Source: Alloactinosynnema sp. L-07 (lineage in GTDB: Bacteria; Actinomycetota; Actinomycetes; Mycobacteriales; Pseudonocardiaceae). Taken from it: a DNA stretch of 64,000 nt. Position 1 is the first letter of the stretch, and the number at the start of each line of letters is the position of its first letter. The notes under the pieces are model-generated. The model was given only the letters and a program-made list of their open reading frames with translations, searched no databases and was not told the origin of the DNA. The stretch spans positions 2,356,001 to 2,420,000 of the forward strand of contig NZ_LN850107.1 in NCBI RefSeq assembly GCF_900070365.1. Reading direction: 5' to 3'. This document shows positions 49,454-58,385 of the stretch, in pieces. Position numbers and translations under genes: made by a program.

Positions 49454-51646
49454 CCGCAAGCTGTTCGTCACCACGAACACCGAGCTGCACGCCATCGCCG
49501 CACCCGCCAGCATCGGGTTCATCAGACCAGCCGCCGCCAACGGCACCGCCGCCACGTTGTACGCGAACGCCCAGAACAGATTGCCCTTGATCGTGCGCAG
49601 CGTCCGCCGCGACAACCGGATCGCGTCGGCCGCCGCCCGCAGGTCACCGCGCACCAACGTCAGATCGCTCGCCTCGATCGCGACATCGGTGCCCGTCCCC
49701 ATGGCCAGCCCCAAGTCAGCTGTCGCCAACGCGGCAGCGTCGTTGACACCGTCGCCCACCATCGCCACGACCTTGCCCTCACCCTGCAGCCTGGCCACCA
49801 CTTCGACCTTCTGCTCAGGCAGGACCTCCGCGATGACCTCGGTGATGCCGACCTCGGCCGCCACCGTCCGCGCCACCGCTTCGTTGTCGCCCGTCAACAA
49901 CACCGGCGTCAACCCCAACGACCGCAGCCACATGACCGCCTCCGCCGACGTCGGCTTCACGGTGTCGGCGACAGCGAGCACCGCGCGTGCCCGCCCATCC
50001 CAACCGACCGTGACCGCCGTATGACCACGCCGCTCCGCATCAGCCTTGGCGAAGAACAGATCACTCGGCAGGTGCGGATTTCCCTGGTCCAGCAAGGAAG
50101 TCCGACCGACCACCACCACCCGTCCGTCCACTGTACCCCGAACCCCGAGGCCCTCGACGGCAGCGAAATCGGTTACGGGCGACAGTTCACCGACAGCGGA
50201 ACGAGCACCCCGCACGATCGCCTGCGCGATCGGATGCTCCGACCCGTCCTCGACCGCCCCAGCGAGCCGCAGGACCTCCGCCTCATCCTCGCCATCGGCG
50301 ACCCGAACCTCCACAAGAGACATCTGGCCCGTGGTCACCGTGCCGGTCTTGTCCAGCACGATGGTGTCGACCAGACGAGTGGACTCCAACACCTCCGGGC
50401 CCTTGATCATGATCCCGAGCTGCGCACCACGCCCGGTGCCGACCAGCAGCGCCGTCGGCGTCGCCAGCCCCAACGCACACGGACACGCGATGATCAGCAC
50501 CGCCACCGCCGCGGTGAAGGCCGCCGAAGTCGCCGCGCCCGCACCCAACCAGAACGCCAGCGTCCCGACCGCCAACGCGATCACCACCGGGACGAACACC
50601 GCCGAGACCCGGTCAGCCAACCGCTGCACCTCGGCCTTGCCGGTCTGAGCCTGCTCGACCATCCGAGCCATCCGCGCGAGCTGCGTGTGCTCGCCCACCC
50701 GCGTCGCGGTGACGATCAATCTGCCGCCGACGTTGACCGTGCCCCCGACGACGTTGTCTCCCGCGGCCACCTCGACCGGCACGGACTCACCGGTCACCAT
50801 GCTCACGTCGACCGCGGAAGACCCCTCATCGACCACACCGTCCGTCGCGACCTTCTCACCGGGCCGAACCACGAAGCGCTCACCGACGGCCAGTTGCCCG
50901 ATCGGTATCCGAACCTCACCCGCGTCCCGAAGGACCGCGACATCCTTGGCGCCGAGGTCGACCAGTGCCCGCAACGCCGCACCCGCGCGCCGCTTGGCTC
51001 GCGACTCGAAGTACCGGCCTGCCAGGATGAAAGCCGTAACTCCTGCGGCGACCTCAAGGTAGATCGCGCCGGATCCATCCGTTCGAGCGACGGTGAACTC
51101 GAATGGATGAGTCATGCCTGGCGTGCCTGCCGAGCCGAGGAACAACGCGTAGAGCGACCACACGAACGCCGCCAACGTGCCCATCGACACCAGGGTGTCC
51201 ATGGTCGCGGCCCCGTGCCGCAGGTTCAGCCACGCCGCCCGGTGAAACGGCCAAGCACCCCACGTCACGACCGGGGTGGCCAGCGCCAATGACACCCACT
51301 GCCAGTAGGTGAACTGCAACGGCGGGATCATCGCCATCGCCACAACGGGGACCGCCAGGAGGACCGACCCGATCAGCCGCTCACGCAGCCCGTCGTGCTC
51401 ACGGGAGTCGTCAGCCGCCTCGGGCAGCGCGGCGGTGTAGCCCGCTGCCTCGATCTGGGCGATGAGCGTCGCCGGGTCGACACCATCGCCGTAGACGACG
51501 TTGGCCTTCTCCGTGGCGTAGTTGACCGTGGCCGTCACGCCGTCGAGCTTGTTGAGCTTGCGTTCAACCCGGTTCGCGCAGGAAGCGCACGTCATGCCGC
51601 CGATCGTGAGCTCCAGCTCGGCGGTACGCGTCAGGTTCGTGGTCAC
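49427..51646 (-). CDS. copA: Copper-translocating P1B-type ATPase
   Basis: A 739-residue heavy-metal ATPase. It has an N-terminal HMA domain with GMTCASC, the actuator VTGESVP, the membrane metal site IIACPCALG, phosphorylation site [11 protein letters not shown], the SEHPIAQA motif and [11 protein letters not shown]. The CPC motif and the adjacent CsoR repressors indicate Cu(I) export. The GTG at 51646 overlaps the stop of a small membrane peptide gene upstream (GTGA). Confidence 0.95.
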   Translation of the reverse strand: MTTNLTRTAELELTIGGMTCASCANRVERKLNKLDGVTATVNYATEKANVVYGDGVDPATLIAQIEAAGYTAALPEAADDSREHDGLRERLIGSVLLAVPVVAMAMIPPLQFTYWQWVSLALATPVVTWGAWPFHRAAWLNLRHGAATMDTLVSMGTLAAFVWSLYALFLGSAGTPGMTHPFEFTVARTDGSGAIYLEVAAGVTAFILAGRYFESRAKRRAGAALRALVDLGAKDVAVLRDAGEVRIPIGQLAVGERFVVRPGEKVATDGVVDEGSSAVDVSMVTGESVPVEVAAGDNVVGGTVNVGGRLIVTATRVGEHTQLARMARMVEQAQTGKAEVQRLADRVSAVFVPVVIALAVGTLAFWLGAGAATSAAFTAAVAVLIIACPCALGLATPTALLVGTGRGAQLGIMIKGPEVLESTRLVDTIVLDKTGTVTTGQMSLVEVRVADGEDEAEVLRLAGAVEDGSEHPIAQAIVRGARSAVGELSPVTDFAAVEGLGVRGTVDGRVVVVGRTSLLDQGNPHLPSDLFFAKADAERRGHTAVTVGWDGRARAVLAVADTVKPTSAEAVMWLRSLGLTPVLLTGDNEAVARTVAAEVGITEVIAEVLPEQKVEVVARLQGEGKVVAMVGDGVNDAAALATADLGLAMGTGTDVAIEASDLTLVRGDLRAAADAIRLSRRTLRTIKGNLFWAFAYNVAAVPLAAAGLMNPMLAGAAMACSSVFVVTNSLRLRSFRGLA

Positions 51647-51792
51647 TCGCCCTCCGTGTGCCCGGAGTCGACCTGGTGGGTGTCACTCGCGGGGGCTTCG
51701 AACGGTCCGACGGCCGCGCCGAGCCCGTACGCCCCAGCCGCGACAAGCGCGAGGATGACCCCGTACGCCCCGATCTTGCGTGCCGTACTCAC
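51643..51792 (-). CDS. Small copper-locus membrane peptide
   Basis: A 49-residue reading frame, GTG 51792, between csoR and copA: a basic start, one hydrophobic helix ([20 protein letters not shown]) and a polar, acidic, His-containing tail ending [13 protein letters not shown]. It is translationally coupled to copA (GTGA). Similar tiny proteins commonly precede CopA in actinobacteria. The exposed His/acidic tail could bind metal. The location and coupling make it a real gene; its function is not established. Confidence 0.7.
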   Translation of the reverse strand: MSTARKIGAYGVILALVAAGAYGLGAAVGPFEAPASDTHQVDSGHTEGE

Positions 51793-51800
51793 TTGACTCC

Positions 51801-52082
51801 CTACGACCGGACGAGCCGCGCGATCGCGGCACTCGCCTCTCGGACCTTGTCATCGGCCGCGCCGCCACCATCGGCGATCGCCTCGGCGACGCAGTGCCTC
51901 AAGTGCTGATCGATCAGCCCGAGCGAGACCGCCTGCAGCGCCTTCGTGGCCGCCGAGACCTGGGTCAGGATGTCGATGCAGTACTTGTCCTCCTCGACCA
52001 TGCGCTGCAGACCACGGACCTGCCCTTCGATCCGGCGCAGTCGCTTGAGGTAGTCGTCTTTGTCGTCGCTGTAGCCGTGCAT
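51801..52082 (-). CDS. csoR: CsoR-family copper-sensing repressor, copy 1
   Basis: A 93-residue all-helical CsoR protein. The Cu(I) ligands of the family are visible as Cys in DKYCIDIL and His and Cys in LRHCVAEA. The conserved LKRLRRIEGQVRGLQRMV segment binds DNA. A CsoR-type operator lies just upstream (52114-52128), so it probably represses its own operon with the small peptide and copA, released by Cu(I). Confidence 0.95.
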   Translation of the reverse strand: MHGYSDDKDDYLKRLRRIEGQVRGLQRMVEEDKYCIDILTQVSAATKALQAVSLGLIDQHLRHCVAEAIADGGGAADDKVREASAAIARLVRS

Positions 52083-52113
52083 CCGGTGCCCTCCTTGTCG
52101 GACACCTCAACCA

Positions 52114-52128
52114 TACCCTACGGGGGTA
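52114..52128. promoter_or_regulatory. CsoR-type operator
   Basis: TACCC, five bases, then GGGTA, with extra G-C palindromic bases on its right flank, lies between the two csoR genes and about 30 bases upstream of csoR copy 1. This matches the GC-tract, TACCC/GGGTA arrangement of known CsoR boxes. Confidence 0.8.
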
Positions 52129-52131
52129 CCC

Positions 52132-52413
52132 CTAAGACCGAACGAGCCTCGCGATGGCGTCGGAGGCCTCCCGCACCTTCTTGGACGCTTCCGGCTCACC
52201 CGCGGCGGCGGCCGCTACGACACACGTGGCGAGGTGCTCGTCGAGCAATTCCAGGGAGAAGGCCTGCAGCGCCTTCGTGGCCGCCGAGACCTGGGTCAGG
52301 ATGTCGATGCAGTACTTGTCCTCTTCCACCATGCGCTGCAGACCGCGGACCTGCCCTTCGATCCGGCGCAGTCGCTTGAGGTACGCCTCCCGGTTGCTGT
52401 TGTCCACGGCCAC
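52132..52413 (-). CDS. CsoR-family repressor, copy 2
   Basis: A 93-residue paralogue of the adjacent CsoR. The central block including GQVRGLQRMVEEDKYCIDIL matches copy 1, and the downstream ligand region is LATCVVAAA with a preceding His (DEHLATC). The N and C termini differ. Almost all of a roughly 120-bp core is identical between the two genes at DNA level. It stops two to four bases before the operator of copy 1. It could sense copper too, or another signal; its own operator was not found. Confidence 0.93.
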   Translation of the reverse strand: MAVDNSNREAYLKRLRRIEGQVRGLQRMVEEDKYCIDILTQVSAATKALQAFSLELLDEHLATCVVAAAAAGEPEASKKVREASDAIARLVRS

Positions 52414-52515
52414 AGCCCGCTCCCCTCGCGATGAACGATCAGCCTACTGGCCAGGACCTCTGGCCACGATCACCCGCAGGTGCGAAGCGTGCGCGGAGAG
52501 GCGAAGCTGACCCGC

Positions 52516-53244
52516 ATGTGGGAAGCGATGTGGTGGGGTTTGGTCGGCGGGATGGCATTGGTGATCGGCGCCCTGCTAGGGCTCGTCGGAACCCCGCGGC
52601 CGCGACTGATCGGGCTGGTGATGGCCTTCGGATCTGGGGTACTGATCAGCGCGTTGGCCTTCGAACTGGCCGCCGAGTCCTTCCAGGCGGGAGGGGCGCT
52701 CGCCCTCACCGCGGGTCTGGCCGCTGGTTCGATCACCTTCTTTCTCGGCGACCTCGCCATCGATCACCACGGCGGGGAACATCGGAAACGGTCCGATGGG
52801 CGACAGTCGTCCGGCACTGCCATGGCGATCGTGCTCGGCTCATTGCTGGACGGCGTCCCTGAGTCGGCCGCCATTGGAGTCTCCCTGATCGGCGGCGGAT
52901 CGGTCGGCGTCGCGGTGGTCGTCGCGGTGTTCCTGTCGAACATTCCTGAGTCGATGTCCGCCGCGTCCGGCCTGCGGAAAGCGGGACACTCGACCCGCTG
53001 GATCCTGAGTCTGTGGACGGGCGTGGCACTCGCGTCGGCGCTGTCCGCCGGACTCGGCTACGCGTTCCTCGGCACGTCATCGCCTGCCACCATCGCGGTC
53101 ATCCAGGCCTTCGCGGCGGGCGCGATCCTGACCATGCTCGCCGACACAATGATGCCGGAAGCCTTCGAGAACGGCGGAAACACCACCGGGCTGGTCGCGA
53201 CCGCGGGCTTCACCGCCGCGTTCCTCATCAGCCACACCACGTGA
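52516..53244 (+). CDS. ZIP-family metal transporter
   Basis: A 242-residue polytopic membrane protein with about seven hydrophobic helices. Metal-site helices carry LDGVPESAAIGVSL and LSNIPESMSAASGL, typical of ZIP divalent metal transporters. A His-rich loop (DHHGGEHRKR) lies between helices. ATG 52516 is taken as the start; a GTG 36 bases upstream is in frame. Zinc or iron uptake is the likely role; the metal cannot be fixed from sequence. Confidence 0.9.
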   Translation: MWEAMWWGLVGGMALVIGALLGLVGTPRPRLIGLVMAFGSGVLISALAFELAAESFQAGGALALTAGLAAGSITFFLGDLAIDHHGGEHRKRSDGRQSSGTAMAIVLGSLLDGVPESAAIGVSLIGGGSVGVAVVVAVFLSNIPESMSAASGLRKAGHSTRWILSLWTGVALASALSAGLGYAFLGTSSPATIAVIQAFAAGAILTMLADTMMPEAFENGGNTTGLVATAGFTAAFLISHTT

Positions 53245-53381
53245 CCAGCCGCGCAGACCCCCCGTCTAGGCGTTTTTGTCTTTGAGTAGCGAGGTGACCG
53301 GCTCGCGCTTGGCCAACCATCTGTTATCTTGATAGTGGAAGGTTGATATTTGGATTCCAATCGCGGTCAGAGCCTCTGTCG

Positions 53382-53397
53382 GTAACTCTGGTGTTAC
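53382..53397. promoter_or_regulatory. Inverted repeat upstream of the SRPBCC/ArsR operon
   Basis: GTAAC, six bases, then GTTAC, 35 bases before the SRPBCC start, in a locally AT-richer promoter region (about 53320-53400). It is a candidate operator for the ArsR-type repressor encoded downstream. Confidence 0.5.
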
Positions 53398-53431
53398 GGT
53401 TCAGGGCATCAGTCCACGTCAAGGAGCAGAC

Positions 53432-53857
53432 ATGAAGTCCTACGAGTCGAGCGCGACGATCAACGCCACTCCCGCACAGGTGTGGGCCGTCCTGACCGAC
53501 GGCGCCAACTGGCCGAATTGGGACTCGGGTGTCACCAAGGTCGAAGGGGGGATCGAACCCGGCGCGAAGATCCGCGTCACCAGTGCCGCGAGCCCCGACC
53601 GCACGTTCCCGGTGAAGGTCACCGCCATGACGCCCCACTCGGGGATGACGTTCTCCGGGGGCATGCCGCTGGGCCTGTTCCGCGGCGTACGCACCTACAC
53701 GCTGTCGTCCACATCGGACTCCGTCACCGAGTTCCGCATGCGTGAGGAGTACACCGGGCTGATGCTGCCGCTGATCTGGAAATCCATGCCCGACCTGCAG
53801 CCGTCGTTCGACCAGTTCGCCTCGGGCCTGAAGAAGCGGGTCGAGGGCGGCGCCTAA
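53432..53857 (+). CDS. SRPBCC (polyketide cyclase/AHSA1-like) domain protein
   Basis: A 141-residue single-domain SRPBCC protein. It starts MKSYESSATINATPAQVWAV and contains WPNWDSGVTKVEGG, both typical of the family's first strand and helices. Members bind hydrophobic ligands. AAGGAG lies five bases before the ATG. One base separates it from the ArsR-type gene downstream, so the two are co-expressed. Confidence 0.9.
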   Translation: MKSYESSATINATPAQVWAVLTDGANWPNWDSGVTKVEGGIEPGAKIRVTSAASPDRTFPVKVTAMTPHSGMTFSGGMPLGLFRGVRTYTLSSTSDSVTEFRMREEYTGLMLPLIWKSMPDLQPSFDQFASGLKKRVEGGA

Positions 53858-53858
53858 C

Positions 53859-54128
53859 GTGGCGGACGCGCAGCTGGACGCCCTGGGCGACGCGAATCGC
53901 AGACAGATCCTGCGGCTGCTCGCCGACGGCGGACGCTCCGTCCAGGAGATCTCTGACGCGCTGCCGATAAGCAGGCCCGCGGTGTCGCGCCACTTGAAAC
54001 TGTTGCGCGGCGCGGGGCTGGTGGTCGAAGAGCGCCAAGGCACCCGGCGGATCCACCGGTTGCACGACCGAGGCGTCGACGCGGTGCGGAACTATCTGAG
54101 CGAACTCTGGGGCGAGGGACGGTCCTAG
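53859..54128 (+). CDS. ArsR-type transcriptional regulator
   Basis: An 89-residue winged-helix repressor: DALGDANRRQILRLLADGGR, recognition helix ISRPAVSRHLKLLRGAGLV and wing EERQGTRRIHRL. No metal-binding Cys are visible. It is encoded one base after the SRPBCC gene, which is the unfused counterpart of the ArsR-SRPBCC fusion at 46193-46999. It probably represses its own operon. Confidence 0.92.
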   Translation: MADAQLDALGDANRRQILRLLADGGRSVQEISDALPISRPAVSRHLKLLRGAGLVVEERQGTRRIHRLHDRGVDAVRNYLSELWGEGRS

Positions 54129-54231
54129 GACCAAAGATCTAGTCCACTTGAGACCAGAGACCGAGGCGGTGGCCCCTCTCGCTCCCGTAACGTTCTCCAC
54201 GTCACCCCAAACCGACCGGAGGACAGAGGCA

Positions 54232-54828
54232 ATGAAGAGGGCACGTGCGCTGCACCACCTGCGCACCACTGCGGAGACCTGCGCGGACATGGCCACCAGG
54301 CCACGATCAATCTTTCCGCTGCGCGTCGACGAACTGTGGGCGGCGGGTGAGATCCTCACCCAAGCCGCCGAGATCGACACGGTGACCGTTGCCTTAGTGG
54401 TCGACCTGCCACCGGGCGATGCCGCGTGGCTGACCGAGCCACACGGCTCTCAGCACTGGGCCTACGCCGCGCGCCTGCAGACGGCGCCGGTCACGCTCCA
54501 CTGGCGATCCGCGAGCGCGCCGGTCTGGAACCACGCCTTGGACCGTCCCGTCCTGATCTGGACGGTCGCGGACGGAATCAACGAAGACGCCCTGCGGGCG
54601 ATCGCCGACAACGACATCGACGACGTTCGGTTACCTGCCCCCTCCCCCGGCCTCAGAGCGGAGCGCCTCGCGGACGAGTTGGCTGTGAGCCTGCGCGCCT
54701 TACGCGCGTGCACCGCCACCTACACCGAGCGCCGGTGGAAACCGGGCAAGCTCGAGCCGACCGCCGACGCGCTCTGGCATGCGAGTGAGGGATATCTCGA
54801 CCTCCTTGGCGCAACGGAATCGGCCTAG
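54232..54828 (+). CDS. Uncharacterised actinobacterial protein
   Basis: A 198-residue soluble protein that I do not recognise by function. ATG 54232 is chosen because GGAGG precedes it; 28 further codons are open upstream without a better site. It begins MKRARALHHLRTTAETCADM and contains HWAYAARLQTAPVTLHWRS. No signal peptide, membrane helix or catalytic motif is evident. It stands alone, with a short intergenic region on each side. Confidence 0.75.
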   Translation: MKRARALHHLRTTAETCADMATRPRSIFPLRVDELWAAGEILTQAAEIDTVTVALVVDLPPGDAAWLTEPHGSQHWAYAARLQTAPVTLHWRSASAPVWNHALDRPVLIWTVADGINEDALRAIADNDIDDVRLPAPSPGLRAERLADELAVSLRALRACTATYTERRWKPGKLEPTADALWHASEGYLDLLGATESA

Positions 54829-54899
54829 GCCATTACGCCGGCTGTCAATCCACCGAGAAGGGGTACATAGCGACGTCCTTCACCACGAAAGGCCCAACG

Positions 54900-55010
54900 A
54901 TGCTGCTGATCGACCCGCACCCGATCTACACCACCCTCGCCCGCGAGTACGGCATCGATCCGGCCGATGACCAGCCGACACAACCAGAAGGAGCGCAACA
55001 GGACACGTAG
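54900..55010 (+). CDS. Possible 36-residue small protein
   Basis: A short frame with ATG 54900 preceded by AAAGG, encoding LLIDPHPIYTTLAREYGIDP followed by a Gln/acidic tail. It could be a real small gene or the remnant of a larger one; the neighbouring methyltransferase is itself broken. Function unknown. Confidence 0.3.
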   Translation: MLLIDPHPIYTTLAREYGIDPADDQPTQPEGAQQDT

Positions 55011-55019
55011 CCACCGACC

Positions 55020-55376
55020 GTGGCGCCCGCAGCGGACGATGTTGTGGCCGACCTCGGGTTCGGCGGCGGGCTGGGACTCGGCCTGCTGATCGAGCGCGCG
55101 GGCCTCGCCCACGGGATCGACTACTCCCCCTCGATGGTCGAACGCGCGGCCCGCCGGTTCCACTCGGGCAAACTGCGCCTGCACACCGGCTCGATGACCG
55201 CGCTTCCACTGGCGGACGCCGAGTTGGACGGGCTGATCACGCTCAACACGATCTACTTCATCGAGGACGTGGCACTCGCCTTCACCGAGACAGGTCAACC
55301 GAGATCAACCGCTCGCCGACCGAGACACTGCGGCTATGCGCTCGCCTGCTGGATCATCTCCGACAGACCGGCGTAG
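55020..55376 (+). pseudogene. Fragment of a class I SAM methyltransferase
   Basis: About 95 residues match the core of a class I methyltransferase: VVADLGFGGGLGLGLL (motif I), GIDYSPSMVERAARRF, and PLADAELDGLITLNTIYF. The frame then changes character after ALAFTE, and the last 25 residues (TGQPRSTARRPR and so on) do not look like the family. Both the N-terminal helices and the C-terminal half are missing. It is probably a deletion remnant. Confidence 0.7.
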
Positions 55377-55891
55377 CCGATGTCGTGGAGACGCTGCCCT
55401 GACTTCGCGAAGTAGGCCGCGTCCGCGGTGATGCCCAGGCCCTCGACCATGCGGTTCATGAAGTTGAACAACGCGCAGACCAGGACCGCGTCGTGCAAAG
55501 CCCGCTCGTCCCAGCCTGCGGCGTACACGGCGTCCGCGTCCGACTGGGTGACGCTCGACGGACTGCGGGTCAGCTTGCCGACGTAGTGCAGGACCGGCTT
55601 CATCCGGGGATCGACGGGCGCGGTGTCCAGGTCGGCCACCGCGGCGGTGAGCAGACCGGGTTCGACGCCATACGCCTCGGCGGTCACGGTGTGCACGCCG
55701 TGGCAGTAGCCGCAGGCGTTGACACCGGAGACGTAGGCGGCGATCAGCTCGCGCTCCCCCAGACTGAAAGGGGACGACGGGGCACGCATGACGGTCTCGT
55801 GATAGTCGATCAAGGGGCGGGCGGTCTCCGGGTAGCGCTGGAAGACGTCGAGCAGGACGGCGTTCTCCGGCAGGGACGGCAGGTGGGTCAC
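55334..55891 (-). CDS. AhpD-like peroxidase-related protein
   Basis: A 185-residue carboxymuconolactone decarboxylase/AhpD-fold protein of the peroxidase-related group. The redox motif is NACGYCHGVHT (CxxC-x-x-H), with the helix SLGERELIAAYVSGV before it. GTG 55891 has GGAGGAG upstream. It is coupled to the small gene before it and forms a three-gene minus-strand unit with the flavoprotein at 56306-57601. Its 3' end overlaps the methyltransferase fragment. Confidence 0.88.
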   Translation of the reverse strand: MTHLPSLPENAVLLDVFQRYPETARPLIDYHETVMRAPSSPFSLGERELIAAYVSGVNACGYCHGVHTVTAEAYGVEPGLLTAAVADLDTAPVDPRMKPVLHYVGKLTRSPSSVTQSDADAVYAAGWDERALHDAVLVCALFNFMNRMVEGLGITADAAYFAKSGQRLHDIGYAGLSEMIQQASA

Positions 55892-56313
55892 GGTTCTCCT
55901 CCGGACAGGGCGGCGACGGGGTCGATGTCGGCACGGCGCAGCCAGCAGACGGTCAGGTAGACCAGCCGGGCCGGGCCGACGGTGGTGAGTTCGGCGGCGA
56001 TCGCGGTGTGTGCGCGGTCCCAGGTCTGGCGGACCGCGGCGGACACGACCGGATTCGGGTCGGCCGCGGCGAGGTCGGGCCGGATCGTGCGCCAGTGGTG
56101 GGCACCCGCGGTGATCAAGTCGGGCATGGTCAGGTGGGCGCCGCCGTGTCGCACGTGGTCGACAAGCATGGCGACCTGGCCTGGATCGTCGGCGAGGGTG
56201 ACCACGGCCAGGCACGCCAGCAGGCGTTCCGGGTCCAGGCCGAGCAGCATCACGCCCGTTTCGGTCGAGGCTGGGGCGTCGATGGCGGGCAGGGTGAATC
56301 TGGTGTCAGACAA
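55888..56313 (-). CDS. Uncharacterised protein in a flavoprotein/peroxidase unit
   Basis: A 141-residue protein of unknown function. The start is probably TTG 56313: GGAGG lies nine bases upstream and the codon overlaps the end of the flavoprotein gene. It contains ETGVMLLGLDPERLLACLAVV and ends RADIDPVAALSGGEP. Its stop overlaps the GTG of the AhpD-like gene. No catalytic motif is evident. An internal ATG at MLLGLD is a less likely start. Confidence 0.65.
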   Translation of the reverse strand: MSDTRFTLPAIDAPASTETGVMLLGLDPERLLACLAVVTLADDPGQVAMLVDHVRHGGAHLTMPDLITAGAHHWRTIRPDLAAADPNPVVSAAVRQTWDRAHTAIAAELTTVGPARLVYLTVCWLRRADIDPVAALSGGEP

Positions 56314-57601
56314 AGGCGCCTGCCTCCGCGAGGAGTCTGGTCGGGGCCAAGATCCCGGAGCGGGCGGCGATGGTGGCCGCGACGCGGGCCGTGGCGACGC
56401 GGTGCCCGTCGATATTGCGGGCGGCCGGGCCGAGCACCATGCACGCGGCGGCACCGACGGCGAAGACGCGTGGGTCCGCGCGGTAGGCGAGCGTGCGCTC
56501 ATCAAGATCGGGCCAGCCGTCGCGGCTTGCGACGATCTCGGCCGGAAGCAGACCGGTGCCGATGGAAGGGGTGGTTCCTAGAGCGAAGACGACGTGGTCA
56601 CCGATGACCGTGTCGCCGTTGGCCAGCCGCACCGCGCCGGTCCACGCCTCCGCGACCGGATGGCCTCGGTGCACAGTCAGCCTGCCGTCAACCTCAGCGG
56701 CGCGCAGAAATGGTTGGAACTCGAACATCACCGATGCGCGGCGGTGCCTGTCCATGAGGGTGAGTCGGTCGGCCCACGAGCCCGCGTCGAACTTCGCGCG
56801 GCCCTCCGGGCGGAAGAACGACGCGTTGACGTCGGCGCACTGGTATCGCTCTTCGGTCTCACGGACCACCCAGTGCACGTGGCGGCCCGACGTCAGCGCG
56901 TTGGCGATGATGTGTGCCGAACTGAGGCCCGCGCCGACCACCACGATCGACCTCGCTGCCGCCGGTACTGGTTCGTCCCAGTAGCCACCACGCCAGCCGT
57001 CCGGTGCTTGCCGTCGTTCCTCGCCTTGGCACAGCACGACGAAGCGCGCGTCGATCATGCCCCGATCGGTGGCCACCACCACGCCGTCCCGATCGGGTCG
57101 GATGCCTGTGACTGTCGCCTGCCAGGTCTGTTCGGTCACGCCGTGCACGCCGGCGACATGGCGGCAGTACGCGTCGAACACGTCCACCGGCACGACCGAG
57201 CGGTGTCCCGACTGAGCCATCCGGATCTCACCGCGTTCGTCCCGGGTCAGCAGGGACCAGTGCATCCGGGCAAAGTCGAGCAGTTCGCAGTCGCGGTAGC
57301 CCTCGACGCCAGGGTGATGCTCGTACGGCGACCTCAACACCCGCTGGCCCAGCCGGTCGATCCGGTCGAAGAACCGGTGACACGGCCGCCCGTCGCGATC
57401 GACCAGGACAACGTCCCGCACCCCGAGGTGCCACAGCGCGGACGCGACGGCCAGGCCCGCCGGGCCCGCACCGACGATCAGGGCGTTGGCCCTGGCAGGC
57501 AGCGGCACGCCGGTCGGCGGGGACGGCACGACGAGGGGGCGGGGCCAGTCCCGTCCGCGCGGGGAGTCGAGCAACCGCGGTTCGGGCATGAACTTGATCA
57601 T
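56306..57601 (-). CDS. FAD/NAD(P)-binding oxidoreductase, monooxygenase-like
   Basis: A 431-residue flavoprotein with two Rossmann sites: ALIVGAGPAGLAVASAL near residue 40 for FAD and SIVVVGAGLSSAHIIA near residue 220 for NAD(P)H. It resembles class B flavin monooxygenases and lysine/ornithine N-oxygenase-like proteins, but no decisive fingerprint is seen. It heads a three-gene minus-strand unit with an uncharacterised protein and an AhpD-like protein. The substrate is unknown. Confidence 0.85.
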   Translation of the reverse strand: MIKFMPEPRLLDSPRGRDWPRPLVVPSPPTGVPLPARANALIVGAGPAGLAVASALWHLGVRDVVLVDRDGRPCHRFFDRIDRLGQRVLRSPYEHHPGVEGYRDCELLDFARMHWSLLTRDERGEIRMAQSGHRSVVPVDVFDAYCRHVAGVHGVTEQTWQATVTGIRPDRDGVVVATDRGMIDARFVVLCQGEERRQAPDGWRGGYWDEPVPAAARSIVVVGAGLSSAHIIANALTSGRHVHWVVRETEERYQCADVNASFFRPEGRAKFDAGSWADRLTLMDRHRRASVMFEFQPFLRAAEVDGRLTVHRGHPVAEAWTGAVRLANGDTVIGDHVVFALGTTPSIGTGLLPAEIVASRDGWPDLDERTLAYRADPRVFAVGAAACMVLGPAARNIDGHRVATARVAATIAARSGILAPTRLLAEAGAFV

Positions 57602-57625
57602 GTGGCCTCAAGGGGGTAGGACGCG

Positions 57626-57656
57626 CCGACGAAGCCGGGCGAGCCGGCTTCGTCGG
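57626..57656. terminator. Hairpin terminator
   Basis: A perfect 13-bp stem (57626-57638 with 57644-57656) with a five-base loop lies between the end of the gene at 57679 and the start of the flavoprotein gene, both on the minus strand. Confidence 0.8.
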
Positions 57657-57678
57657 TAAGGCGTCAAGCGTCGCGGAC

Positions 57679-58227
57679 TCAGCCGATGACGGTGACCGGG
57701 ATGATCATCTCGATGACCGGCCGGGTGGGCATCCCGTCGGCGACCATCTGCTCCACCGCGGCCGCGATCTGCTCCGGGGTGTCAGTCGGCGCGGCGCTGT
57801 AGCGCGCGTGGGCGTAGGTGGGCTTGCGCGTCGAACACTCGAGTTCGAACACCTTCAGCACGGCTTCGCCGGGGCGGACCTCGCCGTCGTGGTAGGTCAG
57901 CCTGCGCAGATCCGGGGTCAGGAACGTACGGGCGAACTGCCGGGACATGATCATGGCGTCCCCGCCGTCGACGAAGTACGTGTCCTCGTCGGTGGTGACC
58001 TGCATGGCCGTCCACGTCTGATCGGTCAGGTTGGTCTCCGACTTGATCACCTGCCAGCGCCCGGGCTCGGGCAGGTGCAGGCTCATCGACACGTCGTGGT
58101 CGATCGCGTCGACCGCGCCGGAGATCATCAGCACCCGGCGGCGCACGTCGGCCACGGCCGCCATCTGGATGTCACGAGCGCGCACCCGACCGGACACATC
58201 CAGTCCGGGAATGTCCAATTCCGACAC
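57679..58227 (-). CDS. Uncharacterised 182-residue protein
   Basis: A soluble protein that I do not recognise. GTG 58227 has AAGGAG five bases upstream. Visible stretches are WQVIKSETNLTDQTWTAMQV and MIMSRQFARTFLTPDLRRL, suggesting a beta-rich N-terminal half and a helical C terminus. There is no signal peptide or membrane helix. It appears monocistronic, followed by a terminator. Confidence 0.7.
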   Translation of the reverse strand: MSELDIPGLDVSGRVRARDIQMAAVADVRRRVLMISGAVDAIDHDVSMSLHLPEPGRWQVIKSETNLTDQTWTAMQVTTDEDTYFVDGGDAMIMSRQFARTFLTPDLRRLTYHDGEVRPGEAVLKVFELECSTRKPTYAHARYSAAPTDTPEQIAAAVEQMVADGMPTRPVIEMIIPVTVIG

Positions 58228-58385
58228 CGTGTCTCCTTGATCAATCGGCAGTCAATTCCGACTTGTCTGGACGCGCGAGAACCCGACTCCAGGCTTGCAC
58301 ATGATCGATACAAGCTCAACAACGCGAATTCCGATTGGGCCAATCGGACCCAGACAAGGCGATCACCTGGCGGCTTGACGCCGAT

